Source of the DNA: Nilaparvata lugens
Lineage: Eukaryota > Arthropoda > Insecta > Hemiptera > Delphacidae
Length of the DNA stretch: 64,000 nt
Assembly: GCF_014356525.2 (NCBI RefSeq)
Contig: NC_052511.1
Location: forward strand, 14,307,942 to 14,371,941
Direction of reading: 5' to 3'
Both the position numbers and the translations under genes were made by a program. The notes beneath the pieces were generated by a model. That model ran no database searches and had not been told where the DNA came from. It saw nothing but the letters and a program-made list of their open reading frames with translations. Within the stretch, counting starts at the first letter, position 1. Each line of letters starts with the position of its first letter. Positions 13,431 to 25,331 of the stretch are shown piece by piece.

Positions 13431-16400
13431 TATTGTATTCTGTGATATAAGGTACCGGTACTTACTAAGATTATAGTCATGAATATTAATGGAGTTTCTA
13501 TGAGCTTACAATGCTCAAGAGTGAAAAATATAGGTTTTGAACCTGTAAGAAATGAGATCAGTCAACAAAACTATGACGCATTTTGAGAGAAACTGGAAGA
13601 CACATTAGGTATTTCCAATCAAATAAAGTGTACTCGATCTAATGACTTGTTCACAGTTATAAATCCTTATCATACCTGGAAAAGATTGAGGATCAACATA
13701 TTATCCAGACGATTTGTATGATTTATTATGGTCTATTTTTTTAAACTATTCCATTTCTACACTTTCATTGGTTTACTTGTGAACATTTTGAATTCATCTT
13801 ATCAAACTCACATTGGTTTGTGCCATGTCAAACAAATTGCTACTCTTTTATCGGTTAGCTTGTTGTTTATTGAACTGTCATTGGTTATTATTCAACTCTC
13901 ATTGGCTGTTGTCATGGCAACGCATTAGTTACTCCCATTGATTTGTTGGAAATTCGTTGAAATAACTCCAATTTGATATCGTACTGATGAAGAAGCGTCT
14001 AATTTCTCATTGGTTAGCTTGTGATTGGGTAGATTCTATGAATATTGACTTTCAAAAATTGACACTCATTTGCTGTTGATATGACAACATATCAGCTACA
14101 CTCTCATTGGATGGTTGAGTTCTTGCTTTGACCTTAGTTATGTCGACTGAACTCCTGCTCTCTCATTGTTTGATTTGTGATGTCAGCAAGGTGATATCTT
14201 TCATTCCAATAATTCTGCTAATGTAGTCGATAATAATGTAGAGAGCTCATCTACGAATAAGTTAATGTAATAGGACAGTAGTTTCAATTAATAATTCAAT
14301 ATGGTATTTCTTGCAATCAAGAAATACTACCAAAACTACCACCTCCGGAAATTGACATAGTTGCAAAATGCTACTTATAGTTACGCTACCTTTACAGTTA
14401 CGCAAAGGTGATATACCCACTAAGCGATCGCTAGTTTACATGTGAAACTCTTCAAACATTCACAGTCATAAAAAATAGTTCCCCATGATAGCCCACTAAA
14501 TGATCACACGTCATAGAGTCAAGAAAAAAGACTATTAGGAAACAGGAAAGACTTACCATTTATGAACGGTTGTCAATCCTGTGAAGTCATAGACTTACAG
14601 GAAATGAGAGGCTTCAGACCATTTTAGAAAGAAGATTGTGATATAGATTGGTCGGAATTTGAGAATTCTTGGTTTTTCAAATTTTACTGCATTAGGAACT
14701 GTTAAGTAAGTTGGTTCTAAATGGAGGATTGGAGGTGTAATCATTGCAATTTATGGAGTTTAGCAATGTGCTTCGGATAAGCTGGAAGGATCAATTGAAA
14801 GGTGTTGTAGAACTCGTATTGCATTATGAGATCCATAGTAGTACACAGAATGTTATACAAACGTGTATCAATCAATACCACATATATATAAATAATCCAT
14901 ATTAATCTCCCTCTAAATAATTTTATAATTCCAGTAAGGGTAAAATAATAAGACAATATCTATCTCGCAAGAAGATAGCTATGTGTCATACACAATATGA
15001 ACAATAAATAATGTAATTTGAATCGTTATAACTGATGTGGTCACTGGTATCAAAATAGAGATTACAATTCAGTAAAGATTCTAAATTCAAATTCTTCAAC
15101 TAAATCTCCAAGAGACTCTTGAACATTTCTAATTGATTGATTTTCATTGTTGTAATCCATATGACAACAATTTATTTTTTCGTTGCATGAAGGGTTTGGT
15201 TCTTATCGATCGTGATACATGCCAAGTACCGATAAAGATTAAATAATTATTACTATTCCAACATCTTCTATTTGATTTGATCATGCTTACCACTTGGTAC
15301 ATTCACTTATTCGGCACCTATTAAGCTGCTGAGCTCATCCATGTTAAAAATTTGAACTAGTTATTCTGCATATTGAATTTTCAGCTTCAATTCACTTGCA
15401 GTTCTAATCCAGTTGTATGTAATTTGTGTACTTGATACATTAAGAATGTGATCAGCCTTTAGTAAATTTCTTAAACAGGTAACTGTTCCACTAATCCGGC
15501 AAATAACTTACTCACAGTGCATGAAACTGGACCAGTATATCTACTTCATTAAAATATAATGGAGTCAGTTTAAATGTTGAAAGGTAATTTGTTTAAACGT
15601 TTCTAAGTGGAAATGTTTACCTTCGATTTCAGGCACTCCATTGAAGTATACCAACGGTAGTAGAACTGTTTTGCATACAACTTGTTGGATAGGAGCAGAA
15701 ATATATGCCAGTATTAAAGATTTATTAGAACTCAGTCGTCGGAATGGAATTAAAACAGATCAGATCAAGGATTTGCTTTCGTCAGATTCTCTGTCTCACT
15801 CTCACTGATACACTGTACAGAACAGTTAGTTATGAGCTAGAAATATATATAATCTCAAACAGAGCGAGTTTGTCAACTTCTCGTGAGTTTTTGAGGAAAG
15901 CCGTAAAACTCCCACTATTGCGCCAAACACTATGACCTCATAGTGTCGAATTTGGAATCTGAATAGTTTTATTCATGTTATCTTGTTGATCTGGTTTCAA
16001 TTTGGTGATTTATTTACTCTCAAGTATTGAGCCACATTTTGATCCAGTAGGAAACAGCATCTGGTCAAGTCAAGACTGCTTAATAATGAAACGAGTATCT
16101 GATTTCAATATTGAAGAGGAATTTTCCTCGTTGCCATGATGGAGTCCTCTATGACTACTTCATGAGGTGATCAAACTTTATCCCCTTGTGGAAATGACCG
16201 ACTTTAAAAAACAAACAAGTTATTGGGTGTTCATGGATATAATATGGTCATTTTTCCCTCTTACATGATAAATGGACCTGTCTTGAAACTGACACCAAAA
16301 ATGTGTAGCAATTCAAGACATTTGACGTCATTCAAAGCCGTTGCACAAATTTCATGAGCTCCTGGCATTCCTTGACCGTATCTACTGGACTCTTGATTCG

Positions 16401-17915
16401 TATGACCGCATTTGGTTAGGGGAGCAAGAAATAACTTTTTATTGATAATGCTTTCTCTGTCATTACTTGCAGAAGATCTTCATTGTTACGCTGATTTTTC
16501 CAGCTTTTAATCCAGATAACAAATTCATGTACTCCAATAACATAAAATGGCATTTTCAAGTAGGTGGAGAAAACCTGCAAGGGATTTATCATCAATATTA
16601 TGACCAAGTGAAAATTATTTTCACAGTTCTCTTAAATCTCAATTGACTCAATCAAAATGATTTGATTGACGTATGAGAGTACGGTACCTAGAACTTATTG
16701 AATTATGGGAGGACCTTAGCTTGTAAAAGCATATGATAAAGTTCTAATAATTATTATACTTGAAATTCCAAAGTCATATGAATTAGCAATAATACTACGA
16801 AAAATTCCTAACACATTAGAATATGATTTCCCAAGTCATTCAGTTAGTCCATCAAAACCAATCACTCACTAACTCCACCAGAAGTAATGTAACTAGAATA
16901 AGTGTTAGATATTTATTTCTATGAGAAAAATTGACAGTGATTTAATTCATTTGATGAATGACACTATAACTAGAAGTATTTAGAGATCCCAAGATAACTT
17001 ACTAGCTCACTTACTACCTCTACTATAACTGAAAATGTTGATGTTGAGAGATTTATTCCAGTGAGAGAAATAGACAGTGATTTGATGAATGAACGTCATC
17101 TGTAATATTAACAACGCTAAAAACCTTAATAATATACAGTCATTATTTTTAACACGCTTTACTTTCTATCTGGGTCAAACATTCCGATGAGCTAATCCGT
17201 TCTTGTAGGCTGACAAAATCTTATTTCTAAAGTTCATGTGCAACTATTTTCGTTCACTCTAATTGAGGAAATGTTAAAAAAAATCAACCAATAATTCTAC
17301 TCCGTTTTTAATTTCATTTCGAGATTTTCGGCCACTGAAACTATGTTTTGGGGCGTGAATCATTGATTAGGACATCAGTTGAAACAAAAAATCCCTTTGT
17401 TTCCCATCACCTATCGATGACCACTACCCGTGTCGAATTAAAATCATTGTTGAGCAACCTTGAGCCACATTACTACTGCTCTGCCGCCGACTGAGATTTG
17501 ACAGCAACCATTTCGAATGAAAGCTGTGGTTAGAGGAAAGTACGCTAATTCATTGGTGTCTGAATTGGCATAATTTCTATTAAGGCGCATTTTTTCAGAT
17601 CGTTCACATTTTTCTAGAAGTGCCAGTTGTAGAGACGACCTTGAAATTGTGAAAAATGTAGAACAAGCCTCCAATAAATATTGCCGGCAATTATTATTGT
17701 TTTAATAAATGCATTTGTGACACGAATAGTGATCAAGTGAACTATGACGATTCAACTATTCTTCGACAAAGAGAAGACCTCAGTGCAGTTAGACAATGAT
17801 TCTATCTTTGAAGTAGATGATATTCAAGTTCAAGGACTGTCATTAAAGATGAACTGTTGTGAACTCATCCTCCTAGAGGAGGATGTAAAAGATCGACTCA
17901 AGCGGACCACTAGTT
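13431..17915. other. Unassigned DNA with CATTGG cluster
   Basis: Six CATTGG words (inverted CCAAT) lie between 13766 and 14110, several as CTCATTGG followed by TTAGCTTGT-like text. This is the only patterned part of the stretch. A minus-strand 76-codon frame at 17444-17674 (ending ISVGGRAVVMWLKVAQQ) has a less AT-biased composition but no recognised domain. The rest shows nothing. Confidence 0.4.
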
Positions 17916-18027
17916 AATATTACCACAGAATTTAACTTGTATTCATGTAATACAAGTTGTATATACAACTTGTATAATACAATGCTGTATAAATTGCTCA
18001 ATACAATGATGTATTCTGTGATATTAT
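17916..18027. repeat. Nested palindromes, possible small MITE
   Basis: Outer arms AATATTACCACAGAAT and ATTCTGTGATATTAT enclose two overlapping palindromes. AACTTGTATT-catgt-AATACAAGTT is a hairpin. A perfect 26-bp palindrome lies at 17950-17975, centred on GTATATAC with half-site ATACAAGTTGTAT. This arrangement can form alternative cruciforms. It may be a small inverted-repeat transposon remnant; no target duplication was identified. Confidence 0.6.
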
Positions 18028-18167
18028 ATAGAAAAATAATACCATAATTCAAGCATATTATAATAATAAAATGACTGGCACATCCAATGTTAAATATACA
18101 TCTTGATTAATTTTCAAATAAGAAGAAAATGAAATGAAATTGAAATTTGAATATATTACTAGCAGGT

Positions 18168-18366
18168 AATCCATGCTTCGCAATGGTCTAATTAAAATTT
18201 TGACAAACTGAAAACTTGACCTACTGAAATCTTAGAGAATAGTCCTATAGCCTAACCATCGTCGGTAAATTAAGAATCAATATACCAAATTTCAAGTAAT
18301 TAGTCCAGTAGTTCAGACGTGATGATGCGTCATTCGTGAATTTCCTATCCCGTATGTGTATAACAG
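18168..18366 (+). mobile_element. Degenerate dispersed element copy (+)
   Basis: It starts ACTAGCAGGTAATCC and contains GACAAACTGAAAACTTGA and TCCAGTAGTTCAGACGTGAT. The same series occurs on the minus strand at 32373-32639. The layout resembles 3' tails of degenerate non-LTR or related families common in insect genomes. Family assignment is inference. The copy lies between two related direct repeats, at about 18066-18155 and 18381-18460. Confidence 0.6.
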
Positions 18367-18849
18367 ATTAACTACATTATAAAATGATTGAGCTATCTAA
18401 TGTAGAATATACATCGTGGAACACTTTCAAATAAGAAGAGAATGGAATAGAATTCAAATTGTGATAATATTATTTGACTGTAGATGTATTTCTCTCAAAT
18501 ATTAAATACTACAGAAATGGAAGAAAACTGATGAAATACGAAATAGACCTCACCTTAATAAGACCAACATTTGTACACATTTTAGCAACAGACGCTAATG
18601 TGGGATAATTTGTCAGTATTTCTACAATGATATCATTCATCTATTTACCACGTCGTCCTACTTCCAATCTCTTCTTGACCGTTGATTTTCTTAAGACGTT
18701 GCCCACTCATTTCCAAATCGTTCTCAAGTGATTAGAGCCTATTTCTCACACTCATCACTGTTGATGCAAGATCTTCCACACAGTTCTTCATTGTTTACTG
18801 GTCGAAACTTTACATAACCTTCATCCATGAATCTACCACAAATGACATA

Positions 18850-19283
18850 GGTTCGTGATGGGTTCTCCCGTTACATAAATAAATTTCCGGTTAAAATTTA
18901 ATTTGTGTCGTTCATTAACCCGGTGGCGTCTCTTCTACTGGGACACTTTTCGCGATTACGTAACTATTATCTAGGCACGATGAAATCTATGCATATAATG
19001 CTGGATACAGCACAATGAACTATATACAGTAATATATGGTGTGCATTTGAACAGAGCAGAAGTTATAGGCCCACGAGAAGTGAATGCGGACTTGTTAGTT
19101 CTGTTACTTGGAGCGTTAAAAGTAGGATTCTTGTTGGTCACTGGTCACTGGTAATTTCTAGCTAGCACTACGCAGCACGACCATACTAACTTGTACACTA
19201 TCCAGTACTTTAGCATCTCGCTAGAAATCCATTCTACAGGAAACACAGATCTTGACTAGATCGTATGTTACCAGAGTGTCACA
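18850..19283 (-). mobile_element. Probable LTR of an LTR retrotransposon
   Basis: On the minus strand a purine tract (AAAGGTGGGGGAA, 19284-19296) is followed at once by TGTGACACTCTGG, the TG start expected for an LTR. The sequence then runs to a region with TTTATTTATGTAACGGGAG near 18870, reminiscent of gypsy-type LTR ends. The inner LTR boundary is not fixed, and no second LTR is in the window. This would be the 3' LTR of an element whose internal part lay at higher coordinates and is mostly lost. Confidence 0.45.
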
Positions 19284-19296
19284 TTCCCCCACCTTT
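19284..19296 (-). other. Polypurine tract
   Basis: Thirteen bases on the minus strand, AAAGGTGGGGGAA, of which all but one are purines. The tract sits immediately before the TG of the putative LTR and is the expected primer site for plus-strand DNA synthesis in LTR elements. Confidence 0.45.
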
Positions 19297-19324
19297 GCGG
19301 GAAACATTTGAATTCAAATTGTTT

Positions 19325-19384
19325 TTAATCACTATATTGTCGAGTATTTCGATTTTTTCGCTTCATTGCGTCATCCGCTAGTGC
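19325..19384 (-). pseudogene. C-terminal coding remnant of LTR element
   Basis: A short minus-strand frame reads ALADDAMKRKNRNTRQYSD and then a stop, about 30 bp before the polypurine tract. A basic tail ending just upstream of the tract is what the end of a pol or integrase frame looks like. The upstream frame is broken, so no domain can be confirmed. The assignment rests on position and charge only. Confidence 0.3.
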
Positions 19385-19958
19385 GGAAAATAGATCGAAG
19401 TTGACCAATAATGACGGCATATGTCCCTTCTGTTGTGAAATGGAGAATTTGTTAGCAGTATTTCTCTCCATTTGAATGAATGGATGTTTTGAAGTTTCAC
19501 GAACATTGATGATGAGTGGAATCCATAAGAATAGCTTTGATATATACAGTGGTGCTTTCAGGGAAAGGGGGGTATGAACACAGACTGCGTCCTCGGAATT
19601 CTTTGGAGGGGGGTGCTCAAAATCACGAAATCAGGCTCAAAATCAAATCTTGGGTGGGTTCCCAAAAAAGGTCAGCAGTGTTTGAAATGACTTAATTTCC
19701 TTAATTTCGCTGGTTGGGTGAGATATAGATGAATAGCTTCGGTGCAGAGTTTCATGCATGAATATTAGTACTTATATCCTCTATGCTTATAGGTTGTTTC
19801 ATTGGAAATGTTATTCATCATTAAATTTTCAAATGTGAATTATATTATTTTCGTTATGTATTGTAACTAATAATCGTGGGTTAAGTGGAAGAGGGCTCTT
19901 GTTGCCTCAATTTCGCCCACATCTCTTTTTATAATGTTGATTTATAAAGTAAGCTTCA
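19385..19958. other. Unassigned DNA
   Basis: This may hold decayed internal sequence of the LTR element just described, on the minus strand, but no protein motif is readable. Nothing else is seen. Confidence 0.3.
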
Positions 19959-20644
19959 AATCAATCTAATATTTAGATAACTTCATTACTGCATATTTGG
20001 GAGAACAGTGCGGTTGGTAGTTCTTTCACAAGAATGAGAAAACCCGTATTCAATCACTCTGATTACTTGGTCCATTTGGTTAAGAATAATATTTCTCTTT
20101 CCAGAATCTGACGCCTAATATTAAAGGCGTTCATCAATCAATCTAATATTTAGATAACTTCATTACTGCATATTTGGGAGAACAGTGCGGTTGGTAGTTC
20201 TTTCACAAGAATGAGAAAACCCGTATTCAATCACTCTGATTACTTGGTCCATTTGGTTAAGAATAATATTTCTCTTTCCAGAATCTGACGCCTAATATTA
20301 AAGGCGTTTATCAATCAATCTAATATTTAGATAACTTCATTACTGCATATTTGGGAGAACAGTGCGGTTGGTAGTTCTTTCACAAGAATGAGAAAACCCG
20401 TATTCAATCACTCTGATTACTTGATCCATTTGATTAAAAATAATATTTCTCTTTTCAGAATCTGACGCCTAATGTTAAAGGCGTTTATCAATCAATTTAA
20501 TATTTAGGTAACTTCATTACTGCATATTTGGGAGAACAGTGCGGTTTGTAGTTCTTTCACAAGAATTAGAAAACCCGTATTCAATCACTCTGATTACTTG
20601 GTTCATTTGATTAAAAATAATATTTCTCTTCTCAGAATCTGACT
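19959..20644 (+). repeat. 177-bp satellite-like tandem array
   Basis: Four units begin with CAATCTAATATTTAG (or a close variant) at 19962, 20139, 20316 and 20493, exactly 177 bp apart; the last is cut at about 20644. Units 1 and 2 are almost identical, and unit 4 is the most diverged. Each of the first three units carries a perfect small hairpin, ACGCCT-AATATTAA-AGGCGT (as in unit 1 at 20111-20130). The monomer length is in the nucleosome-scale range common for satellites. Confidence 0.95.
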
Positions 20645-23600
20645 CATCAAAATTCCTGTTGATTCTTAACATAAAAGTGAATTACATTTTACGTCTTCAC
20701 GACAAACTATTATCCACGATAGACTGTCACCTGCTTGTAGTGAGATTTTGCTTCACCTCTCTCTCTCCATGTATTTGAGTAGCTGTACTCACTCACCAGG
20801 AAAGTATTCTCTCATCTATTGACTATGAATATGCTGAAAGAAGTCAACATTGTCAAGTTCTGTTTTCAGATAATTGAACAAAGGAAATTGATGCAAATTG
20901 ATTGCAAAAATATCAAAGCCTGGTCTTCCTGATCAAAACCTGATCACCCAGATTAAACTTTGATTTCATTGATCAAATCCTAATCTGAAATTATAGCTTC
21001 ATGCCATGTTTTACTTCCTCTCAAACAATATCAGGCTCTTGTCAAATATTGGAAACCAATCGTTTCACTTTCAATATCCTCTCCGACAACAGGTTTCCAC
21101 AGGAAAGATTATTCTATCTACATTACTGTACCTGTTGATGGATTAACAATCAATCAATTGCTCTCAACAAAAATACTGTTGAATACATAATAAAGCTTAC
21201 CGGTTTATTAAGTTTCAAAGTCGACACACGTCAATTCATTACAAACATCCATTAGAAGCCTAAGCTTTTAACTGCATCTATAATATTTCGTCACTTTCGA
21301 TTAGCACGTTTTATACAAATAAGGAAAGGAAAATAAGCAAGGAAAGAAAATAAGTTGATTCCACGTGTGTGTTAGAAGTTCAGGGCTTGAAGCTGAGGTC
21401 GAGTGTCAAGACTCAAGACAACAACGAGAAAAGTGGTTCTTGTATCACATAATGGAACAAGGTCGCCATATTATAACATAAGATATACCTATACCAGCAT
21501 TAATATAGCAATGGCCTCTGTCTGAGTGCGGTAATATTATATCAGACCCACCCGTTATAATATTCACTTTCTATTGTGCGCCTTGTTGTTTCAACCATGT
21601 TCCAACTAATTATAGTAATCCGGCTGCTGTTAATAACATGCACTGAATTGGTTCTACTCATTAAGAGTTGATGGAGTTTTATTTGGAAATCATTAATAGA
21701 TAAGTTTTAATAAGTGTGGGGAACCATGTGAAATGACTGTTTGAATTCAATGCATTTTGTACAAGATACGAGAATAGAAAAGAATGCTTATAAAATAAAG
21801 CATTTAGCTTGTAGAAAAGTTGGGAAAAGGTGGAAAATCGAGAAAGTGAGACTCGAAAAGTCAATAATAATTGATGTGTGATAGCAAGAAGTGAATGAGA
21901 AGAATATTGAGGTGACAAGACAAAATAAACAAAACATTTTCATTCAGGAAACATACCGACATGTAGAATTTTGGATTCAATTGATTATTCTATCCGTAAG
22001 ATACAATATTTAATTCATTGACGTACAAGAATAAGTATAAATATGAGTTTACAAGTATATTATGACCCAACAGATGTTGCTATTTGCTGACTGAATGTGA
22101 AAACAGATTTGTTCCTACACTAAATTACTCACTTGAATAATTGTCGACCAATCAGAAACAAGTGGCCTAGAAAAATACAAGTAGCCTATGAACATAGCCC
22201 GACCAGAGAGTATAGGATGTGATTCATACTCTCCAATACCTACTGCCATCTACTGACAAGATTCAGAGTTAAACCTATTGTGAATCGTTGACGAATCAGA
22301 AGCGAGTGGGAGGAGCTTGTAGGCTTATATTGGCTGTGGAGAAGTGAGTGATCTCAACACATCAGCTACTGAAATCTGCTGGACAGACTTAAAAGCAGTT
22401 TCTGGTAGAATTTATTGATAATCAACTAGTAACTCAACGAGCTTGAATATGTTAGCATCGGAATAGAATAATTTTTATCATATTAAATATGCATCATAAC
22501 ACAATTTCTGTAACATATTGCACATTGAAAACAGCTTTTATAGTTACAAATAAATAAGCAATACAACAATATCTGTTGTATTGATATATTTATTAACATT
22601 GGAATGAACGATTGATGAGAATTTAAAACAAATGAATGTTCTTTTAGAATAATATTGCGAAATGTATTTGTCCAGGGAAGTAATTTATCCACAGAATAAT
22701 GAAGAATAGGATATCTGTTGTCATACAAGGACAGAGAAAGCTTTAATGGTTATTGTATACAATAGCTTAATAAATAGGCTACATAATTTAATAAATAAAA
22801 TTTAATATCATGCATATGGAGTATATCATACATTAATGTACGTTAGTACTAAAGTATGGAATTTCATGCTATATACAGAATTCCACACATCAATAAACAA
22901 TATTATCGTATTGTCTAGGCGACAATGAAATAGATGGTTGACCAACAATTCCCATCTTATTACCAGTCAAGTACTGTAACAGAAAGTTTTCTGGATTGAT
23001 AACATCCCATTGATCTAGAACGTGTATCGATGTTCCAAACTCAACCATATTGATCACATTGAATAGCAGGCCTAAATAATAGTGGTTCCATTTGACTAGT
23101 TCCACTTTTATCACTAGTTATTTGTTGAATGTGAATCAGTTACACGCATTTCTCACCTTGTATACACACAAAGCAGGCCATCAACAATGACTGAATAAGG
23201 CCTATTGACAGGCAACAATGATCAATTCTTCATCCGTATTATCAATGTTGCATATCATTGTTGGTCGAATCCATCGCCTAAATGAATTGACAGCTGACAT
23301 GTGTGTGTGTGGGAACTCGTATGTGAGAGGAAGAAATCGGGTCTAGTATGTGATTTTGTTTGGAAATGCTTTCAGCATTTTCTTCATGGTTTGTTGTGTT
23401 CAAAAAGTACAGTATCAGTTTCCCAACAAAAGATTTCAATAAAGTATTAGCTCATTTGCATGGATTCCAGCCAGAGGAAATGTATGCTTTTCTAGTAGGT
23501 TGCAGCTTCTTTCTGAAGTCATGAATCTCAAAATAAAGGTCATTGTGTAGATGGTGAAAATTGAAAATTCACATATTATGTGTAATGTTTGTCTAATCGA

Positions 23601-23884
23601 ATTATAAACTGAATAGATGAGTTGACGCACAGAAGTAAGAAAAGAAAGCAAACGTTTGGAAAGTCAAAAGCAAGAATACTCCTATACACATTTTCAAGAT
23701 TGCAATGTTGGGTGCAGGATTGTAGAGGGAAGTTAATGAGCAAAATTATGTTTCATAATTGAACGCGTAGAGCCTATTAACACTATTTCTAAGCTGAGAT
23801 CAATTTCCTTCATGAAGATTCTTTCATGAGATTAGATAAGTATTTTCCCGTAAAAATTGCGGTATGTTTTGCTTAAACTTTAAT
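20645..23884. other. Unassigned AT-rich DNA
   Basis: Frames of 70-80 codons occur on the minus strand near 21.7, 22.5, 22.9 and 23.4 kb. None shows a recognisable domain, splice signal or codon usage distinct from background. No repeat structure was seen. Confidence 0.4.
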
Positions 23885-24182
23885 GTGATAAATGGATAAG
23901 AAAGAAAATGTGGAAAGCTGTAAGAGAAGAAGGTAAGGTTGAGAAGAATAGGTAAGAAAGAGAAGAAGATGGATGTGATAGAAGAAAGGTAAAATGAAAA
24001 GCAGAAGATTGGAGACGAACAGATGAGGTGAAGATAATGATGATGATGAGAGAACGAAAAGGAAGAAAGGAGTAGTTGGAATATAGGGAGATATAAAGTA
24101 CAAAGGATTCAAGAAGAAGAAAAGTGGAAAAAGGAGAATGAAAGAAAGAAACAGGAAAGATAAAGCCAAAGAGAAATTAATA
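23885..24182. repeat. Long polypurine tract
   Basis: About 300 bp of the + strand is dominated by A and G (GAAGAAGG, AAGAAAGAG, GATGATGATGAG and similar), with few pyrimidines. The 115-codon minus-strand frame over it (rich in L, F and S) results from the pyrimidine-rich complement and is not a credible protein. Confidence 0.9.
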
Positions 24183-24509
24183 GATGGAAATAGTTTCTTG
24201 ATTGGGCCTACTATTATCAACTACAACTACAGTACTTTTATTACTTACTAATCTACACAGCAACCTAAGTGACAAGACAACATATATTTCAGTGTAGACT
24301 AGACCATTTTTTAAAATTAATAACTCATATCTGTCGAAAAAGATAAGTTGAAATCATTGCAAGAGCAATAGATCAAAGTTGAAGCAACACCACATAAATT
24401 CTCAAGATCTTTGAACATGCATGTAACATATGTACTTGTCCCCTTGTCCCTATCATTCACCTGTCTCATAGTGGTCAATATTTTCTTGTATTTATGTGAT
24501 TTATCTCTG

Positions 24510-24747
24510 ATTGCGTCTCAACTATGCCGCCGGCTTTGACGTGGAAAGATAGAGTAGCCGATAACAGCAATCGTATGGCGCTACATTGTAATTGGGTTAC
24601 TATCAAACGAGTTTTTTTCACGAGTCTGTACGGTGTGAAAAAGAGGTTCATGCTCTGCAATTCTATGTACTGCACATGACGCTAGAAACTACTTTTTTGC
24701 GGTTGCAACTTATCATTATGCCAACCTTGGACAATTTAATTTGTGCG
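24510..24747 (+). CDS. Candidate first exon, unknown protein
   Basis: A GC-richer patch (GCCGCCGGCTTTGACGTGG near 24523) precedes an ATG at 24718 that reads MPTLDNLICA. It then meets a strong splice donor, GCG|GTAAGT, with GT at 24748-24749. The frame is also open upstream from about 24592. Joined directly to the acceptor before 27851, the phase (0) is kept and the frame continues as LICA|LVPCGKREKVEEH. That agreement is the main argument for a gene. No transcript signal, homologue or domain is recognised. The CDS start is a guess and the exon could equally be non-coding. Confidence 0.25.
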
Positions 24748-25300
24748 GTAAGTATTGTAGTTAAATTACGGGTCACACCCGCACTGATTATACATAGTAC
24801 ACTAATCAATTGTGTTCTATTATTAGTGCATTAGTATGCCTACAACCATTAAATTCAATGGTTCTTTGTTGATAAGTTCAGGCTGATACTTCTCATACGT
24901 TAATAGTGGTGGTGATAAAACTAAAACAAGAACTTTATTCAATTTACTGTCCAACATTTTTAGTATTTTTAGGAGGGGGTTTCAGTAGTTGCCAATTATA
25001 GGGAATGAATTCATATTATAATATGAAATTAATTGTATTTACACTCTGATTGCTACGTAGTATAACAAAGGTTTGAAGTGGATATAATCAGGTTCACAAA
25101 TTTTCTAGGGTGTGGCTTCTTAGACAAGATCCTAATCCGGAAGATTTTTCGATAGAGAGCTCTCATTCAAAATTGTTTTTTAGTTGTCCCACAATAGTCT
25201 AAAGAAAAAAAATTGTGTCTGTGTACTATTGGAACTGTGTCTATTTAATTGGCTCTACGTTTTATGATTTCTACTCAAATGTTCAGTTTTCTCTCATCAG

Positions 25301-25331
25301 GACAATTTATACTATAATGACAGCTTGTAAG
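25301..25331 (+). CDS. Candidate alternative micro-exon
   Basis: A pyrimidine-rich acceptor (TTTTCTCTCATCAG) is followed by 31 nt and a consensus donor (AAG|GTAAGT). It contains ATGACAGCTTGTAAG (MTACK), which would join in phase 0 to the exon at 27851. If it were instead spliced in frame after the 24747 donor it would hit a stop (TAA), so it would be an alternative first coding exon or part of a non-coding leader. The call rests only on two good splice sites. Confidence 0.2.

Noticed and set aside
13157..13450. 97-codon plus-strand frame
   Set aside because: It lies in the right arm of the foldback element, and the matching left arm does not keep the frame.
23873..24220. 115-codon hydrophobic minus-strand frame
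   Set aside because: It is a consequence of a polypyrimidine strand (F, L, S codons) and not a plausible membrane protein; no start, splice or domain support.
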